Translations under genes and position numbers: made by a program | Notes under the pieces: generated by a model | The model's database searches: none | Told to the model about the DNA's origin: nothing | The model's input: only the letters and a program-made list of their open reading frames with translations | Assembly (NCBI RefSeq): GCF_014905115.1 | Contig: NZ_CP041235.1 | Span: 682,001 to 746,000 of the forward strand | Source of the DNA: Sulfurimonas sediminis | GTDB taxonomy: Bacteria; Campylobacterota; Campylobacteria; Campylobacterales; Sulfurimonadaceae | Length of the DNA stretch: 64,000 nt | Reading direction: 5' to 3' | Part shown: positions 50,593 to 58,551 of the stretch, piece by piece | Numbering within the stretch: the first letter of the stretch is position 1 | Layout of the letters: the number at the start of each line of letters is the position of its first letter

Positions 50593-50595
50593 AGT

Positions 50596-50838
50596 ATGAG
50601 CAGTTGGGTAATCGGTATGATGCTTGGAGTGTCTATTTTTTTAGGAAGTATAGCTGTTGTGGCTTTGATATGGGCGATAAAGAAAGGGCAGTTTGATGAT
50701 TCGGAGCATTTTTTAAATGCGGTAAAGTTTGACTCAACTGATGATTTAAATGATGCTTATAAAAAAGAGCAAAGAGTAAAAGAGTTAAAAGACAAAAAGA
50801 AAGAGAGTCTTAGAAAGAAAGATTACAGACCCGAATGA
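50596..50838 (+). CDS. ccoS: cbb3-type cytochrome oxidase assembly protein CcoS
   Basis: An 80-residue protein with one membrane helix at residues about 7-27 followed by AIKKGQFDDSEH, the CcoS signature (W.....GQFDD), and a charged Lys/Glu-rich tail longer than usual. CcoS is needed to insert cofactors into the oxidase. It lies 3 nt after ccoI. The stop lies in a 9-bp hairpin shared with the convergent cytochrome gene. Confidence 0.93.
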   Translation: MSSWVIGMMLGVSIFLGSIAVVALIWAIKKGQFDDSEHFLNAVKFDSTDDLNDAYKKEQRVKELKDKKKESLRKKDYRPE

Positions 50839-50859
50839 GTTACCTGAATAAGGTAACTC
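50837..50859. other. Hairpin in the ccoS / cytochrome c convergent gap
   Basis: GAGTTACCT (50837-50845) and AGGTAACTC (50851-50859) pair perfectly with a 5-nt loop. The plus strand is followed by AAAAAA, so the minus strand has its T-run on the upstream side. It may still stabilise both mRNA 3' ends, but it is not a standard intrinsic terminator. Confidence 0.55.
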
Positions 50860-50867
50860 AAAAAATA

Positions 50868-51155
50868 CTATTTACCGATAGTTTGAGCAAAAGCCTCTAA
50901 ATCAGCATCAGAATAACGAGCAACCTGCCCCTTCATAATACCTTTCATTGGTCCACCGAAAGTTCCAGCTTTATACCCTTTAAGAGCCTCCGCGATTTCA
51001 GCATGAGTCATATCTTTAACAATTTTAGATTTCCCCATAGCTTTTTTCTCCCAGTTAGCACCATGACATGCAGCACAAGCTTTCCCGTTTACTGCAGCAG
51101 ATGCAGCTGTAACTAATGCTAATGTAGCGATTGAAGCAATTACGATTTTTTTCAT
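50868..51155 (-). CDS. Small periplasmic class I cytochrome c
   Basis: A 95-residue monohaem cytochrome with a signal peptide at residues 1-20 (cleavage after ASA), haem motif CAACH at 27-31, and a probable methionine ligand in the GPMKGIMKGQV stretch at about 69-79. The C-terminal YSDADLEAFAQTIGK helix is typical of c553-like carriers. AAGGAAAAAAATG is the ribosome-binding region. It may hand electrons to the cbb3 oxidase whose assembly genes are adjacent; this is inferred. Confidence 0.92.
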   Translation of the reverse strand: MKKIVIASIATLALVTAASAAVNGKACAACHGANWEKKAMGKSKIVKDMTHAEIAEALKGYKAGTFGGPMKGIMKGQVARYSDADLEAFAQTIGK

Positions 51156-51185
51156 TTTTTTTCCTTAATTTCGAATTCAGTTAAT

Positions 51186-51191
51186 ATTATA
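51186..51191 (-). promoter_or_regulatory. Probable -10 element of the cytochrome c gene
   Basis: The minus strand reads TATAAT, 30 nt before the ATG, giving a leader of about 24 nt with AAGGA in it. No good -35 is seen. Supported by position and match only. Confidence 0.5.
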
Positions 51192-51268
51192 ATAGGTATA
51201 GTCTTAAATACTTGTTAATGAATTAAAAGGTATCATTTTATTAAAATTTATTGATTACGGATGGGAAG

Positions 51269-52276
51269 ATGCGATACACAGAAGATGACTTAAAAGACAA
51301 AACAATACTTATTACAGGCGGTGCGGGATTTATCGGTTCAAATTTAGCATTTTATTTTCAAGAAAACCATCCGGATGCCAAAGTTGTGGTGCTTGACAGC
51401 TTTCGAAGCGGAGAAACACTCAGTAACGGGAATTTAAAAAGTTTTGGGCATTTTAAAAATCTCATAGGCTTTAGTGGTGAAATTATCAGTGGTGATATTA
51501 ATGATAAAGATTTATTGCTTGATTTGGAAGTAAATTATGATTTTGATTACATCTTCCATGAAGCGGCCATCTCTGATACAACGGCACAGGAACAGGATTT
51601 GATGATAAAAACAAATGTCAATGCCTATAAAGATTTGCTTGACCTGGCTGTGGCGCATAATGCAAATATGATATATGCCTCTTCTGCGGCAACATACGGA
51701 AATGCAGAGTCTCCGCAGCGTGTTGGAAGAGAAGCACCCAACAATGTGTATGGTTTTTCAAAACTTTCTATGGATCATTTAAGCCGTGAATATATGAAAG
51801 AGTGCGACATTAATATAGTAGGGCTTCGTTATTTTAATGTCTACGGTGCACGTGAGTATTTTAAAAATACGACAGCTTCGATGGTTTTACAGTTTGGACA
51901 TCAGATACTTGCAGGAAAAAATCCTCGGCTTTTTGAAGGGAGTGATAAGATTCTTCGTGATTTTATCTATATAGAAGACATTATACAGGCAAATATTAAA
52001 GCAATGGCACCAAATACAAGTGGGATATACAATGTCGGAACGGGCAAGGCGAGAAGTTTTCAGGATATTGTGGATATTTTGCAAAAAGAGTTGGGTACCT
52101 CTTTGGAATGCGAATATATTCCAAACCCGTTTATCGGTTCGTATCAGTTTCATACAGAAGCCGATATAGCAACAACAAAAGAGGCTTTGGGTTATGCGCC
52201 GGCTTATGAGATGGAAGAGGGTATAAAAGCGTATGTTCCAGAAATCAAGCGTATCTATGAGACAGAAGTAAAATAG
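51269..52276 (+). CDS. hldD: ADP-L-glycero-D-manno-heptose 6-epimerase
   Basis: A 335-residue short-chain epimerase, last step to ADP-L-glycero-D-manno-heptose. The NADP fold motif GGAGFIGSNLAFYF is at about residues 16-29, and the catalytic Tyr-Lys pair is in NVYGFSKLSMD. GLRYFNVYGAREYFK and RDFIYIEDI match the family. I choose the ATG at 51269 (MRYTEDDLKDK) since HldD proteins begin this way; an in-frame TTG at 51251 is possible. It abuts hldE. Confidence 0.93.
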   Translation: MRYTEDDLKDKTILITGGAGFIGSNLAFYFQENHPDAKVVVLDSFRSGETLSNGNLKSFGHFKNLIGFSGEIISGDINDKDLLLDLEVNYDFDYIFHEAAISDTTAQEQDLMIKTNVNAYKDLLDLAVAHNANMIYASSAATYGNAESPQRVGREAPNNVYGFSKLSMDHLSREYMKECDINIVGLRYFNVYGAREYFKNTTASMVLQFGHQILAGKNPRLFEGSDKILRDFIYIEDIIQANIKAMAPNTSGIYNVGTGKARSFQDIVDILQKELGTSLECEYIPNPFIGSYQFHTEADIATTKEALGYAPAYEMEEGIKAYVPEIKRIYETEVK

Positions 52277-53707
52277 ATGCAGGTATTTAAAGAGGCAAAA
52301 CCAAACATTTTGGTTGTGGGTGATTTGATGATTGATCACTACCTTTGGGGGAGTTGTGAGCGGATTTCTCCTGAGGCTCCTGTGCAGGTTGTGGATATCA
52401 ATAAAGAAACGACAGTTTTAGGCGGTGCCGGCAATGTGGTCAACAACCTAAAAGCTTTGGGTGCGAATGTCAGTGTCAGCAGTGTGATGGGTGATGATGA
52501 CAATGGCAAAGAACTTGTCAAAATGTTGCATGCTATTGATGTCAATACACAAAATCTCATTATTGAGGAAAAAAGAAAAACATCAAAAAAGAGTCGTGTG
52601 ATTGCTGTTTCCCAACAGATTTTACGATATGACAAAGAGAGTAAAAACAATATTTCCAATGAGAGTGTACAAAAGATTTTAGAATCCCTTGCTAATACAA
52701 TTGCTATGTATGATACTGTTATTTTGTCAGATTATGGCAAGGGTGTTTTAACACAGGAACTTTCACAGGGTATTATTGCGTTGGCAAAAAAACATAATGT
52801 AAAAGTACTGGTAGACCCAAAAGGAAAAGATTTTTCAAAGTATCGTGGAGCGTATCTGCTTACCCCAAACAAAAAAGAGGCGGTATTGGCAACAGGCATT
52901 GATATAAAGGATGAAACCTCTTTAAAAAAAGCACTCTTGAAACTGAAAAATGAGTGTGATTTGGATGTCTCTTTGATAACACTTTCAGAAGAGGGAATAG
53001 CAACATATGAAGAGGAAGTAAAAATCTTTCCTACCGTTGCCAAAGAAGTATTTGATGTAACAGGTGCGGGTGATACGGTGATAGCTTCTATCGCGTTTGC
53101 TCTGAGTGTCGGCAAAAGTCTTGAAGAGACAGCGGCATTTGCAAACTTGGCGGCAGGTGTCGTGGTTGGTAAAATAGGCTCGGCTACAGTAACCATTGAT
53201 GAGATAGAAGATTATGAGGCTTCTTTGCATAAAAGCACCTCAGATGCTCATATAAAAAGTTTTGAAGAGATTGCAAAAATTGTGCAAAGATATAAGAAAA
53301 ACGGTAAAAAAATAGTCTTTACAAACGGCTGTTTTGATATCTTACATGTAGGGCATGTAAAGTATTTGCAAATTGCCAAAAGCTTCGGAGATGTGCTGAT
53401 AGTTGGCCTGAATTCTGATGCTTCCGTTTCTCGTCTCAAAGGTCCGAGCCGTCCTGTAAATCCGGCAGAGGACAGAGCCTATTTGCTGGCTGCACTTGAA
53501 GCGGTCGATTTTGTCGTGCCTTTTGAAGCAGATACACCTTATGAACTGATAAAAATGATAGAGCCGGATGTGCTTGTAAAAGGCGGAGATTATGCGGGAA
53601 AAGAGGTTATAGGTACGGAATTTGCTGGCGAGTTACGATTGGTTGATTTTGTCGATGGCAAAAGTACAACAAAAACCATAGAAAAAATACAAGGAAAAAC
53701 ATGTTAA
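52277..53707 (+). CDS. hldE: Bifunctional heptose-7-phosphate kinase / heptose-1-phosphate adenylyltransferase
   Basis: A 476-residue HldE. Residues about 1-320 are a PfkB kinase: NILVVGDLMIDHYLWG at the start, GGAGNVVNNLKALG, and the catalytic loop FDVTGAGDTVIASIAFAL. Residues about 340-476 are the nucleotidyltransferase with FTNGCFDILHVGHVKYLQ (HxGH) and LNSDASVSRLKGPSRPV. It starts at the base after the hldD stop and overlaps the next gene by 7 nt. With gmhA, gmhB and hldD the ADP-heptose pathway is complete in this window. Confidence 0.96.
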   Translation: MQVFKEAKPNILVVGDLMIDHYLWGSCERISPEAPVQVVDINKETTVLGGAGNVVNNLKALGANVSVSSVMGDDDNGKELVKMLHAIDVNTQNLIIEEKRKTSKKSRVIAVSQQILRYDKESKNNISNESVQKILESLANTIAMYDTVILSDYGKGVLTQELSQGIIALAKKHNVKVLVDPKGKDFSKYRGAYLLTPNKKEAVLATGIDIKDETSLKKALLKLKNECDLDVSLITLSEEGIATYEEEVKIFPTVAKEVFDVTGAGDTVIASIAFALSVGKSLEETAAFANLAAGVVVGKIGSATVTIDEIEDYEASLHKSTSDAHIKSFEEIAKIVQRYKKNGKKIVFTNGCFDILHVGHVKYLQIAKSFGDVLIVGLNSDASVSRLKGPSRPVNPAEDRAYLLAALEAVDFVVPFEADTPYELIKMIEPDVLVKGGDYAGKEVIGTEFAGELRLVDFVDGKSTTKTIEKIQGKTC

Positions 53708-54276
53708 AAAAAATCACTTTAATGGCAGCTTCGGCTGTGGCTGCATTTGCAATGAACAGTGCCAGTATCAATATAAACAATGAAGATTTAGAGTTAAATG
53801 CAAATCTGGATGTTGGACAGTTTAATGAGAATGTTGAACCGGAAACGATGTTTGTGGGCGTTCGATTTTTAGATGCCGATAATGCAAATCGTATAAACAA
53901 TGAAGCACTGTATGAAGTTAGTTTTTTAATGAAAAAAGCAGTGGGCGAGAGCGATTTGTCTGTTGGTTTGGGTGTTAAAGCAAACTATACAAAGGATTAT
54001 AGAACTCTACCTTTGGGAATTGCACTTGAGTATGCTTTACCTTCGGTAACAGTCGTCCCTATGGCCTTACATGCAGATGTTTATTATGCACCAAAAGTTT
54101 TAAGCTTTGACAAAGCAAATAAATATTTTGAATACAGAGTGGAATGTGATGCCGAGGTTATTGATCACGGTCATGTTGTGCTTGGATACCGACACATCAG
54201 AACTGATTACGATGATTTCAGAGGAAATTTCACATACAATGCATCAGGATATATTGGCTTTAAATTTGAATTTTAA
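53701..54276 (+). CDS. YfaZ-like outer membrane protein
   Basis: A 191-residue exported protein. The signal peptide is at residues 1-19 (ITLMAASAVAAFAM), followed by beta-strand-rich sequence and a C-terminal Phe (GYIGFKFEF), which suggests an outer-membrane barrel of about eight strands. It resembles the YfaZ family by length and by the early MFVGVRFL strand. The function is unknown. Coupled to hldE by overlap, its stop overlaps the convergent waaF stop by 4 nt. Confidence 0.75.
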   Translation: MLKKITLMAASAVAAFAMNSASININNEDLELNANLDVGQFNENVEPETMFVGVRFLDADNANRINNEALYEVSFLMKKAVGESDLSVGLGVKANYTKDYRTLPLGIALEYALPSVTVVPMALHADVYYAPKVLSFDKANKYFEYRVECDAEVIDHGHVVLGYRHIRTDYDDFRGNFTYNASGYIGFKFEF

Positions 54277-55247
54277 ATTTCTAACTTTTTTACAGCCTCT
54301 ATCACTTCAGAGGCTGTAATCCCTTTCATACAGTCGTGATGCTTGAGCGGGCATTCCCGCTTCATACAAGGGCTGCATTCAAGTTCATGCCTTACTATTA
54401 TACTTTTTTCATTTTTCCATTGTGAGGTCTCTTTGTACTTTGTGGGTCCGAATATAGCAACAGTCGGTACTTTATAAGCAGCAGCTACATGCATTGGTCC
54501 ACTATCATTGGTTATAAAAAGAGAACAACCGCCGATATTGGCACACAACTCCTCTATATTTGTTTTTCCTGCTAAATTTGTATAGTTGTTTACATGTAAT
54601 GCTTTGAGATTATCTTCTATCTCCTGTGCCATTTCGATCTCATTTGGTCCGCCGAATATTATAATGTCGTACTGTTTGCTAAAATAAGCCGCAACTTCTC
54701 CAAAGCGTTCAGGGTACCATCTTTTTGCACTGCCATAGGTTGCACCGGCATTGATGCCAAGTGTCGGTTTTTCAAAACTTTTTGCCTTTATGTAAAGCTT
54801 GAGAGGTGGAATTTCTTGAGTAAAATTATCTACATTCGCCATGGCAATTTGTGTGTACTGCTCTACTAAATGTTGGTTTGTTCTAATCTTTGGCGTATGT
54901 GAAAGGAGTAGTCTTGAGTGCCATGAAGCCCTTGCACAGCAGATGACAGTATTTGTAAAACGCAGTAGCAGGGTAGAGTAAATTTGATTCCGAAAGCTGA
55001 CTGCCAGATGAAAAGTTCCCAACTCTTTCGCCAGTCTGTAGGTTGCCATAAAACGTGAAGGGGCTTTTTTTGTCTCATCAACAATGGCACGTTCACATAA
55101 AGGGTGGTGTTTGAGCGCTTCTATGCTGACATAACTGCCGACAAAGGTAAACTGCGCATTGGGATATTTCAAAGCCAGAAGTTCTATGGCCGGAGTTGCC
55201 ATAATGGCATCCCCCAGCCAGTTTGGCAAAATGATTAAAATTTTCAT
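54273..55247 (-). CDS. waaF: ADP-heptose:LPS heptosyltransferase II
   Basis: A 324-residue GT9 enzyme from the ATG at 55247, adjoining the upstream stop. The N-terminus ILPNWLGDAIMATPAIELL is the WaaF signature; the nucleotide-sugar site is LFITNDSGPMHVAAAYKVPT. The Cys-rich end ELECSPCMKRECPLKHHDCM is common to WaaF proteins. It should add the second inner-core heptose using the ADP-heptose made by the genes at 46.6-53.7 kb. One TTACATGTAA is at 54590-54599. Confidence 0.92.
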   Translation of the reverse strand: MKILIILPNWLGDAIMATPAIELLALKYPNAQFTFVGSYVSIEALKHHPLCERAIVDETKKAPSRFMATYRLAKELGTFHLAVSFRNQIYSTLLLRFTNTVICCARASWHSRLLLSHTPKIRTNQHLVEQYTQIAMANVDNFTQEIPPLKLYIKAKSFEKPTLGINAGATYGSAKRWYPERFGEVAAYFSKQYDIIIFGGPNEIEMAQEIEDNLKALHVNNYTNLAGKTNIEELCANIGGCSLFITNDSGPMHVAAAYKVPTVAIFGPTKYKETSQWKNEKSIIVRHELECSPCMKRECPLKHHDCMKGITASEVIEAVKKLEI

Positions 55248-55248
55248 A

Positions 55249-56547
55249 TTAGATACGCTCGCTTGCATTGACCTGCTTTCCTACCTCTTTTGTAATGAAA
55301 ATATACAAAGGGGAGGAGCCGACAGTCAAGGTTTCGTCTTTAATTTTTTCACCGGTTTTGGAGTAAACATCAAAGAAGTCTTGATTTTGGAGGGTTGTTT
55401 CTTTGAGTGACCAGTGAATTTGAAGTATCTTGTCATTGACAAGCACCTGCATTGTGTAGTAGCCTCTTTTAATATCCATGCGTAAAAACTGGGCATTTTT
55501 AAGTGTTTGAACCATATACAGATAAGTATAAAAAGCTTCTCTTTTTTTGATTCCTTCTCTGTTGTCAACCAGACCGTAGCCCGGAGCGATGAGCTGATGC
55601 CAGGAAACAGAATCGACCTGCTGGGAAGCAAAAGCCAAAAGATAGTAGCGCAGCATATAATCCCCATAGAGTGCTTCACTGACACATTCATACTCACTTG
55701 TTGGTGCATACGGTGCCGTATTTGAGAGAGGCCAGTTCACTTCGGTTACATGTAACTCCTGTTTTGTTTTTAAAGAGAGCCATACCAGAGTGCTTAGCAG
55801 GGCAATCTTATCGCTGAGGGTAAATCCGAGCTGTGTATTTTCAGGAGCACCACGCCTGTCAACATATAAAAGTGCAGCAATGCCGTCATACCTGCATTTA
55901 CAAAAGTTAAAAAGAGTATGTACGGTAAAGTGAAATTCAAAATCTATAACACCGCTGCCTAGGAGTTTGATATCGGGAAATTCGTTTTTTTTCAAATCAT
56001 AGGCAACTTTATAAAAAGCAAGGTATTCGCGTACTGAAAAAAATCCCCATTTTGCACGGTTAATTGTTGAACCGATTTCATAGCGTGTTACGGAGGTGCC
56101 CAATTTTGTAAAGATTACATGTAAGTCATTTTTAAGGAGTTGTAAATCTTCTATATGTTCACGGTCCTGCAGGATTTTAAGTATAATTTGCTTGTCGTTG
56201 TTTTGCTTTATAAATGTCGCAAGCGCATCAAGTTGGTCCATCTCCCAGAGTTTAAAACGGACAAGGATGCTTTTTACTTCCAACTCTGCAAGTATTGTTT
56301 GTGTCTCTTGGGTATTTCTTTGCCAGTCAACACCTAAAGAGAAAAATTTTTTAGTCTCTATTTTTTTTCTCTTAACAAAGGGCATCAATAAAATACTCAA
56401 GGGAAGAATAAACAAAGAAGAGACAAGTGTGAAAAGCAAGGAAAACTTCTCTTTTTTACGCATAGATTTTTTGTATCTCTTGTCTTGCAGCAGTGCCGGT
56501 TGGTCGGAATAGTTATCCCAGATAAAAGGTTTTTTCATAAGTAGCAT
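55249..56547 (-). CDS. Membrane-anchored TIM-barrel (glycoside-hydrolase-like) protein of unknown function
   Basis: A 432-residue protein. A single membrane helix lies at about residues 35-57 (FSLLFTLVSSLFILPLSILL), then a large domain with beta-alpha pattern. YEIGSTINRAKWGFF resembles the WEIGNEP region of clan-A glycoside hydrolases but lacks the acid/base NE, while HVTEVNWPLS resembles the nucleophile strand. It could be a degenerate hydrolase or a binding protein. The start may be ATG 56547 or 56538. It is translationally joined to waaF, so a glycan-related job is inferred. Two TTACATGTAA copies are in it. Confidence 0.7.
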   Translation of the reverse strand: MLLMKKPFIWDNYSDQPALLQDKRYKKSMRKKEKFSLLFTLVSSLFILPLSILLMPFVKRKKIETKKFFSLGVDWQRNTQETQTILAELEVKSILVRFKLWEMDQLDALATFIKQNNDKQIILKILQDREHIEDLQLLKNDLHVIFTKLGTSVTRYEIGSTINRAKWGFFSVREYLAFYKVAYDLKKNEFPDIKLLGSGVIDFEFHFTVHTLFNFCKCRYDGIAALLYVDRRGAPENTQLGFTLSDKIALLSTLVWLSLKTKQELHVTEVNWPLSNTAPYAPTSEYECVSEALYGDYMLRYYLLAFASQQVDSVSWHQLIAPGYGLVDNREGIKKREAFYTYLYMVQTLKNAQFLRMDIKRGYYTMQVLVNDKILQIHWSLKETTLQNQDFFDVYSKTGEKIKDETLTVGSSPLYIFITKEVGKQVNASERI

Positions 56548-56637
56548 TATATCTATTTTAAGATAAAATACTTAAAAATTATGAAGTTTTGGAATCAGGA
56601 CTTGCTGTAATCTCGGATGAGAGTAAAAAAATGCAAT

Positions 56638-56744
56638 AGCCGGCACTAAAGTACCGGTTCCTGGAAATATTTCACAACCTGCACTTTAGCCTCAATATCA
56701 TTACGTTAAGAGGCTTTTTCGGAACCCGTACTTCAGTGCGGGCT
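56638..56744. repeat. Paired palindromic repeats in the divergent gap
   Basis: The arms at 56638-56661 and 56721-56744 are reverse complements with 3 mismatches in 24. Each arm is itself a hairpin: CCGGCACTAAAGTACCGG on the left and CCCGTACTTCAGTGCGGG on the right. Between them, AGCCTC (56688-56693) and GAGGCT (56710-56715) form a third hairpin followed by TTTTT. A related palindrome is at 57767-57788. It has no ORF and looks like a small palindromic repeat unit. Confidence 0.75.
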
Positions 56745-56779
56745 TCTAGTTTTGAATTTTCTAATTGGGATAATATGCA

Positions 56780-57745
56780 ATGCGAATATTGGTAGTAAGA
56801 ACAGACAAGCTAGGCGATTTTATAACGGCATTGCCGGCTATGTACGCTCTCAAACAGCATAATCCCAAAAATAAAATCATAGCACTTGTCGCTCCAATGA
56901 ACAAAGATTTGGCATTTACATGTAATTTTATTGATGAGGTTATTGTAGATGATGGGGAAAGCTCTGTTTTTTCGCTTGCTAAAAAGTTAAAAAAAGCAAA
57001 TATTGATGTTTCAATCACACTTTTTTCAAATACAAGGGTGGCATTTGCACAATTTTTAGCAGGAATACAGACTAGAATAGCCCCTGCAACAAAAATAGCA
57101 CAGATTTTTTATAATAAGCGAATTAAACAGAGACGCTCTGAAGTGAAAATGGCTGAGTTTGAATACAATCTTGCACTGACTCAAACCCTTTTTCCTGACA
57201 TTCAACGGCAGTATCCAAAACCACTGCTTCAATTTGATGATGCCAAAAAGGAGTATAAAAAGTTTTGTGACGAGTATAAGATAACAAAAGATGTTATAGC
57301 TTTTCATGTCGGTTTTGGCGGTTCTTCAGATGCCAACTGGAATTTGGATGAGTATGAGATACTAATTCGTGAAGCCTTACATGTAAACAAGTACAGCGTA
57401 GTATTAACTTTTGGTCCAGATGAAAAAAACTTGAAAGAAGAGATGCAAAAGCGTTTGCAAGATACTGGTGCTATTTTTTATCTCTCAAATGAAGGCATCG
57501 TAAATTTTGCAAAACTTATCAGCAGTTTTAAACTTTTTGTCTCTACTTCTACAGGTACCTATCATTTAGCCTCTTTGGTTGGAACACCGACAATGACTTT
57601 TTTCGGTGATTCAAAGTTTGCAAGTGCCTCGCGATGGAAAAGTATTGGGGATGAAAAACTGCAAAAACATTATATGCTGCCGAGTGATAAAGCAAAGCGT
57701 GTAGAGATGTTTGAAGCAGTGAAACAGGATTTGTTAAATGTGTAA
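56780..57745 (+). CDS. Glycosyltransferase family 9 (heptosyltransferase-like)
   Basis: A 321-residue GT9 protein. It begins MRILVVRTDKLGDFITALPA, the GT9 start, and has the acceptor/donor motif FVSTSTGTYHLASLVGTPTM near residue 255, where the usual DSG is STG. The exact acceptor is unknown; an LPS-core heptose or similar sugar is likely. Two TTACATGTAA copies lie inside (56916-56925, 57377-57386). It converges on the GT2 gene with a hairpin between. Confidence 0.88.
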   Translation: MRILVVRTDKLGDFITALPAMYALKQHNPKNKIIALVAPMNKDLAFTCNFIDEVIVDDGESSVFSLAKKLKKANIDVSITLFSNTRVAFAQFLAGIQTRIAPATKIAQIFYNKRIKQRRSEVKMAEFEYNLALTQTLFPDIQRQYPKPLLQFDDAKKEYKKFCDEYKITKDVIAFHVGFGGSSDANWNLDEYEILIREALHVNKYSVVLTFGPDEKNLKEEMQKRLQDTGAIFYLSNEGIVNFAKLISSFKLFVSTSTGTYHLASLVGTPTMTFFGDSKFASASRWKSIGDEKLQKHYMLPSDKAKRVEMFEAVKQDLLNV

Positions 57746-57766
57746 AAATATGCAGGCATGCACCAG

Positions 57767-57796
57767 CCGGCACTTTAGTGTTGACCGGGTTTTTTG
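57767..57796 (+). terminator. Hairpin terminator after the GT9 gene, related to the palindromic repeat
   Basis: CCGGCACT-TT-AGTGTTGACCGG can fold as a bulged hairpin and is followed on the plus strand by GTTTTTTG, so it should stop transcription from the GT9 gene. The palindrome resembles the two arms at 56638-56744 (CCGGCACTxxAGTxCCGG). The minus-strand GT2 gene ends inside it. Confidence 0.6.
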
Positions 57797-58551
57797 TCTT
57801 TTAGTTCTTTGTTGAGTTCATAGAGTTTGATATATTTATAAAAATTTGTCACCATATGCGAATAGGCGATGACAAGTCCCACATAGCCGTCGCGAAACCC
57901 CTGTTTGAAAAAATAGGTTTTTATGAAAGAATAGGCTCCGTTAAAAAAGGCTTTTGCCGGAGAGGAACTTTTTTTGCCTGCATTGTTTTTTGCAAAAAGA
58001 GTGGAATATGTGTTGGCTTTATTGATAAACTGTTCTAGCGTGCTGTAAGGGTAGTGTTTCACTTGACCTTTTATCAGTTTTTTATGCAACTCTTTTGTTA
58101 CAATATGCTCATGAACATGCTCGTTTGTAAAAGAAGTTATTGACCGATTGTATATTCGAATAATTTCATCATCAGCCCAGCAGTATTTAATTTGATTATT
58201 CTTGTAAAAGTTTGTTCTTCTAATGGAATAAACACTATTTTTTTGAAGTTTAGTTTTTTCGATATTTGTAATAAGTTCCATTGAAGGTATTTCATCTGCA
58301 TCGAGTGAAAGTATCCAATCATTTTTTGCATATGTTGCCGCATGATTTTTAGTTGGACCAAACCCAATAAAATTTCCTTGGATTAAATGTACATTTTGAA
58401 ATTTTTTTGCAATGTTAATAGTTTCATCTTGTGAGCCGTTATCATAAACTACAACATCGTTAAAAGAGTTGAGAGCACTCAAAACATCTTGTATAGTCTC
58501 CTCAGCATTTTTTACAATAATAACACAAGAGATATGAGCAATTTTAGTCAT
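57775..58551 (-). CDS. Family 2 glycosyltransferase (WaaE/KdtX-like)
   Basis: A 258-residue GT-A enzyme. The N-terminus has CVIIVKNAEETIQDVLSALN and VVVYDNGSQDETI; the metal-binding DXD-type motif is SLDADEIPS near residue 82. The size and DADE motif fit the WaaE/KdtX group that adds glucose to inner-core heptose. The donor and acceptor here are not certain. The last codons fall in a palindromic repeat. It overlaps the kinase gene by 8 nt. Confidence 0.87.
   Translation of the reverse strand: MTKIAHISCVIIVKNAEETIQDVLSALNSFNDVVVYDNGSQDETINIAKKFQNVHLIQGNFIGFGPTKNHAATYAKNDWILSLDADEIPSMELITNIEKTKLQKNSVYSIRRTNFYKNNQIKYCWADDEIIRIYNRSITSFTNEHVHEHIVTKELHKKLIKGQVKHYPYSTLEQFINKANTYSTLFAKNNAGKKSSSPAKAFFNGAYSFIKTYFFKQGFRDGYVGLVIAYSHMVTNFYKYIKLYELNKELKDKKPGQH

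Noticed and set aside
50837-50859. The 9-bp hairpin between ccoS and the cytochrome gene as an intrinsic terminator.
   Set aside because: It has A bases, not T, after the stem on the plus strand and no T-run on the minus strand; recorded only as a hairpin.
54290-54325. Hairpin ACAGCCTC / GAGGCTGT beside T-runs near the end of waaF as a terminator.
   Set aside because: It lies inside the waaF coding end, and the T-run is on the wrong side for either transcript.
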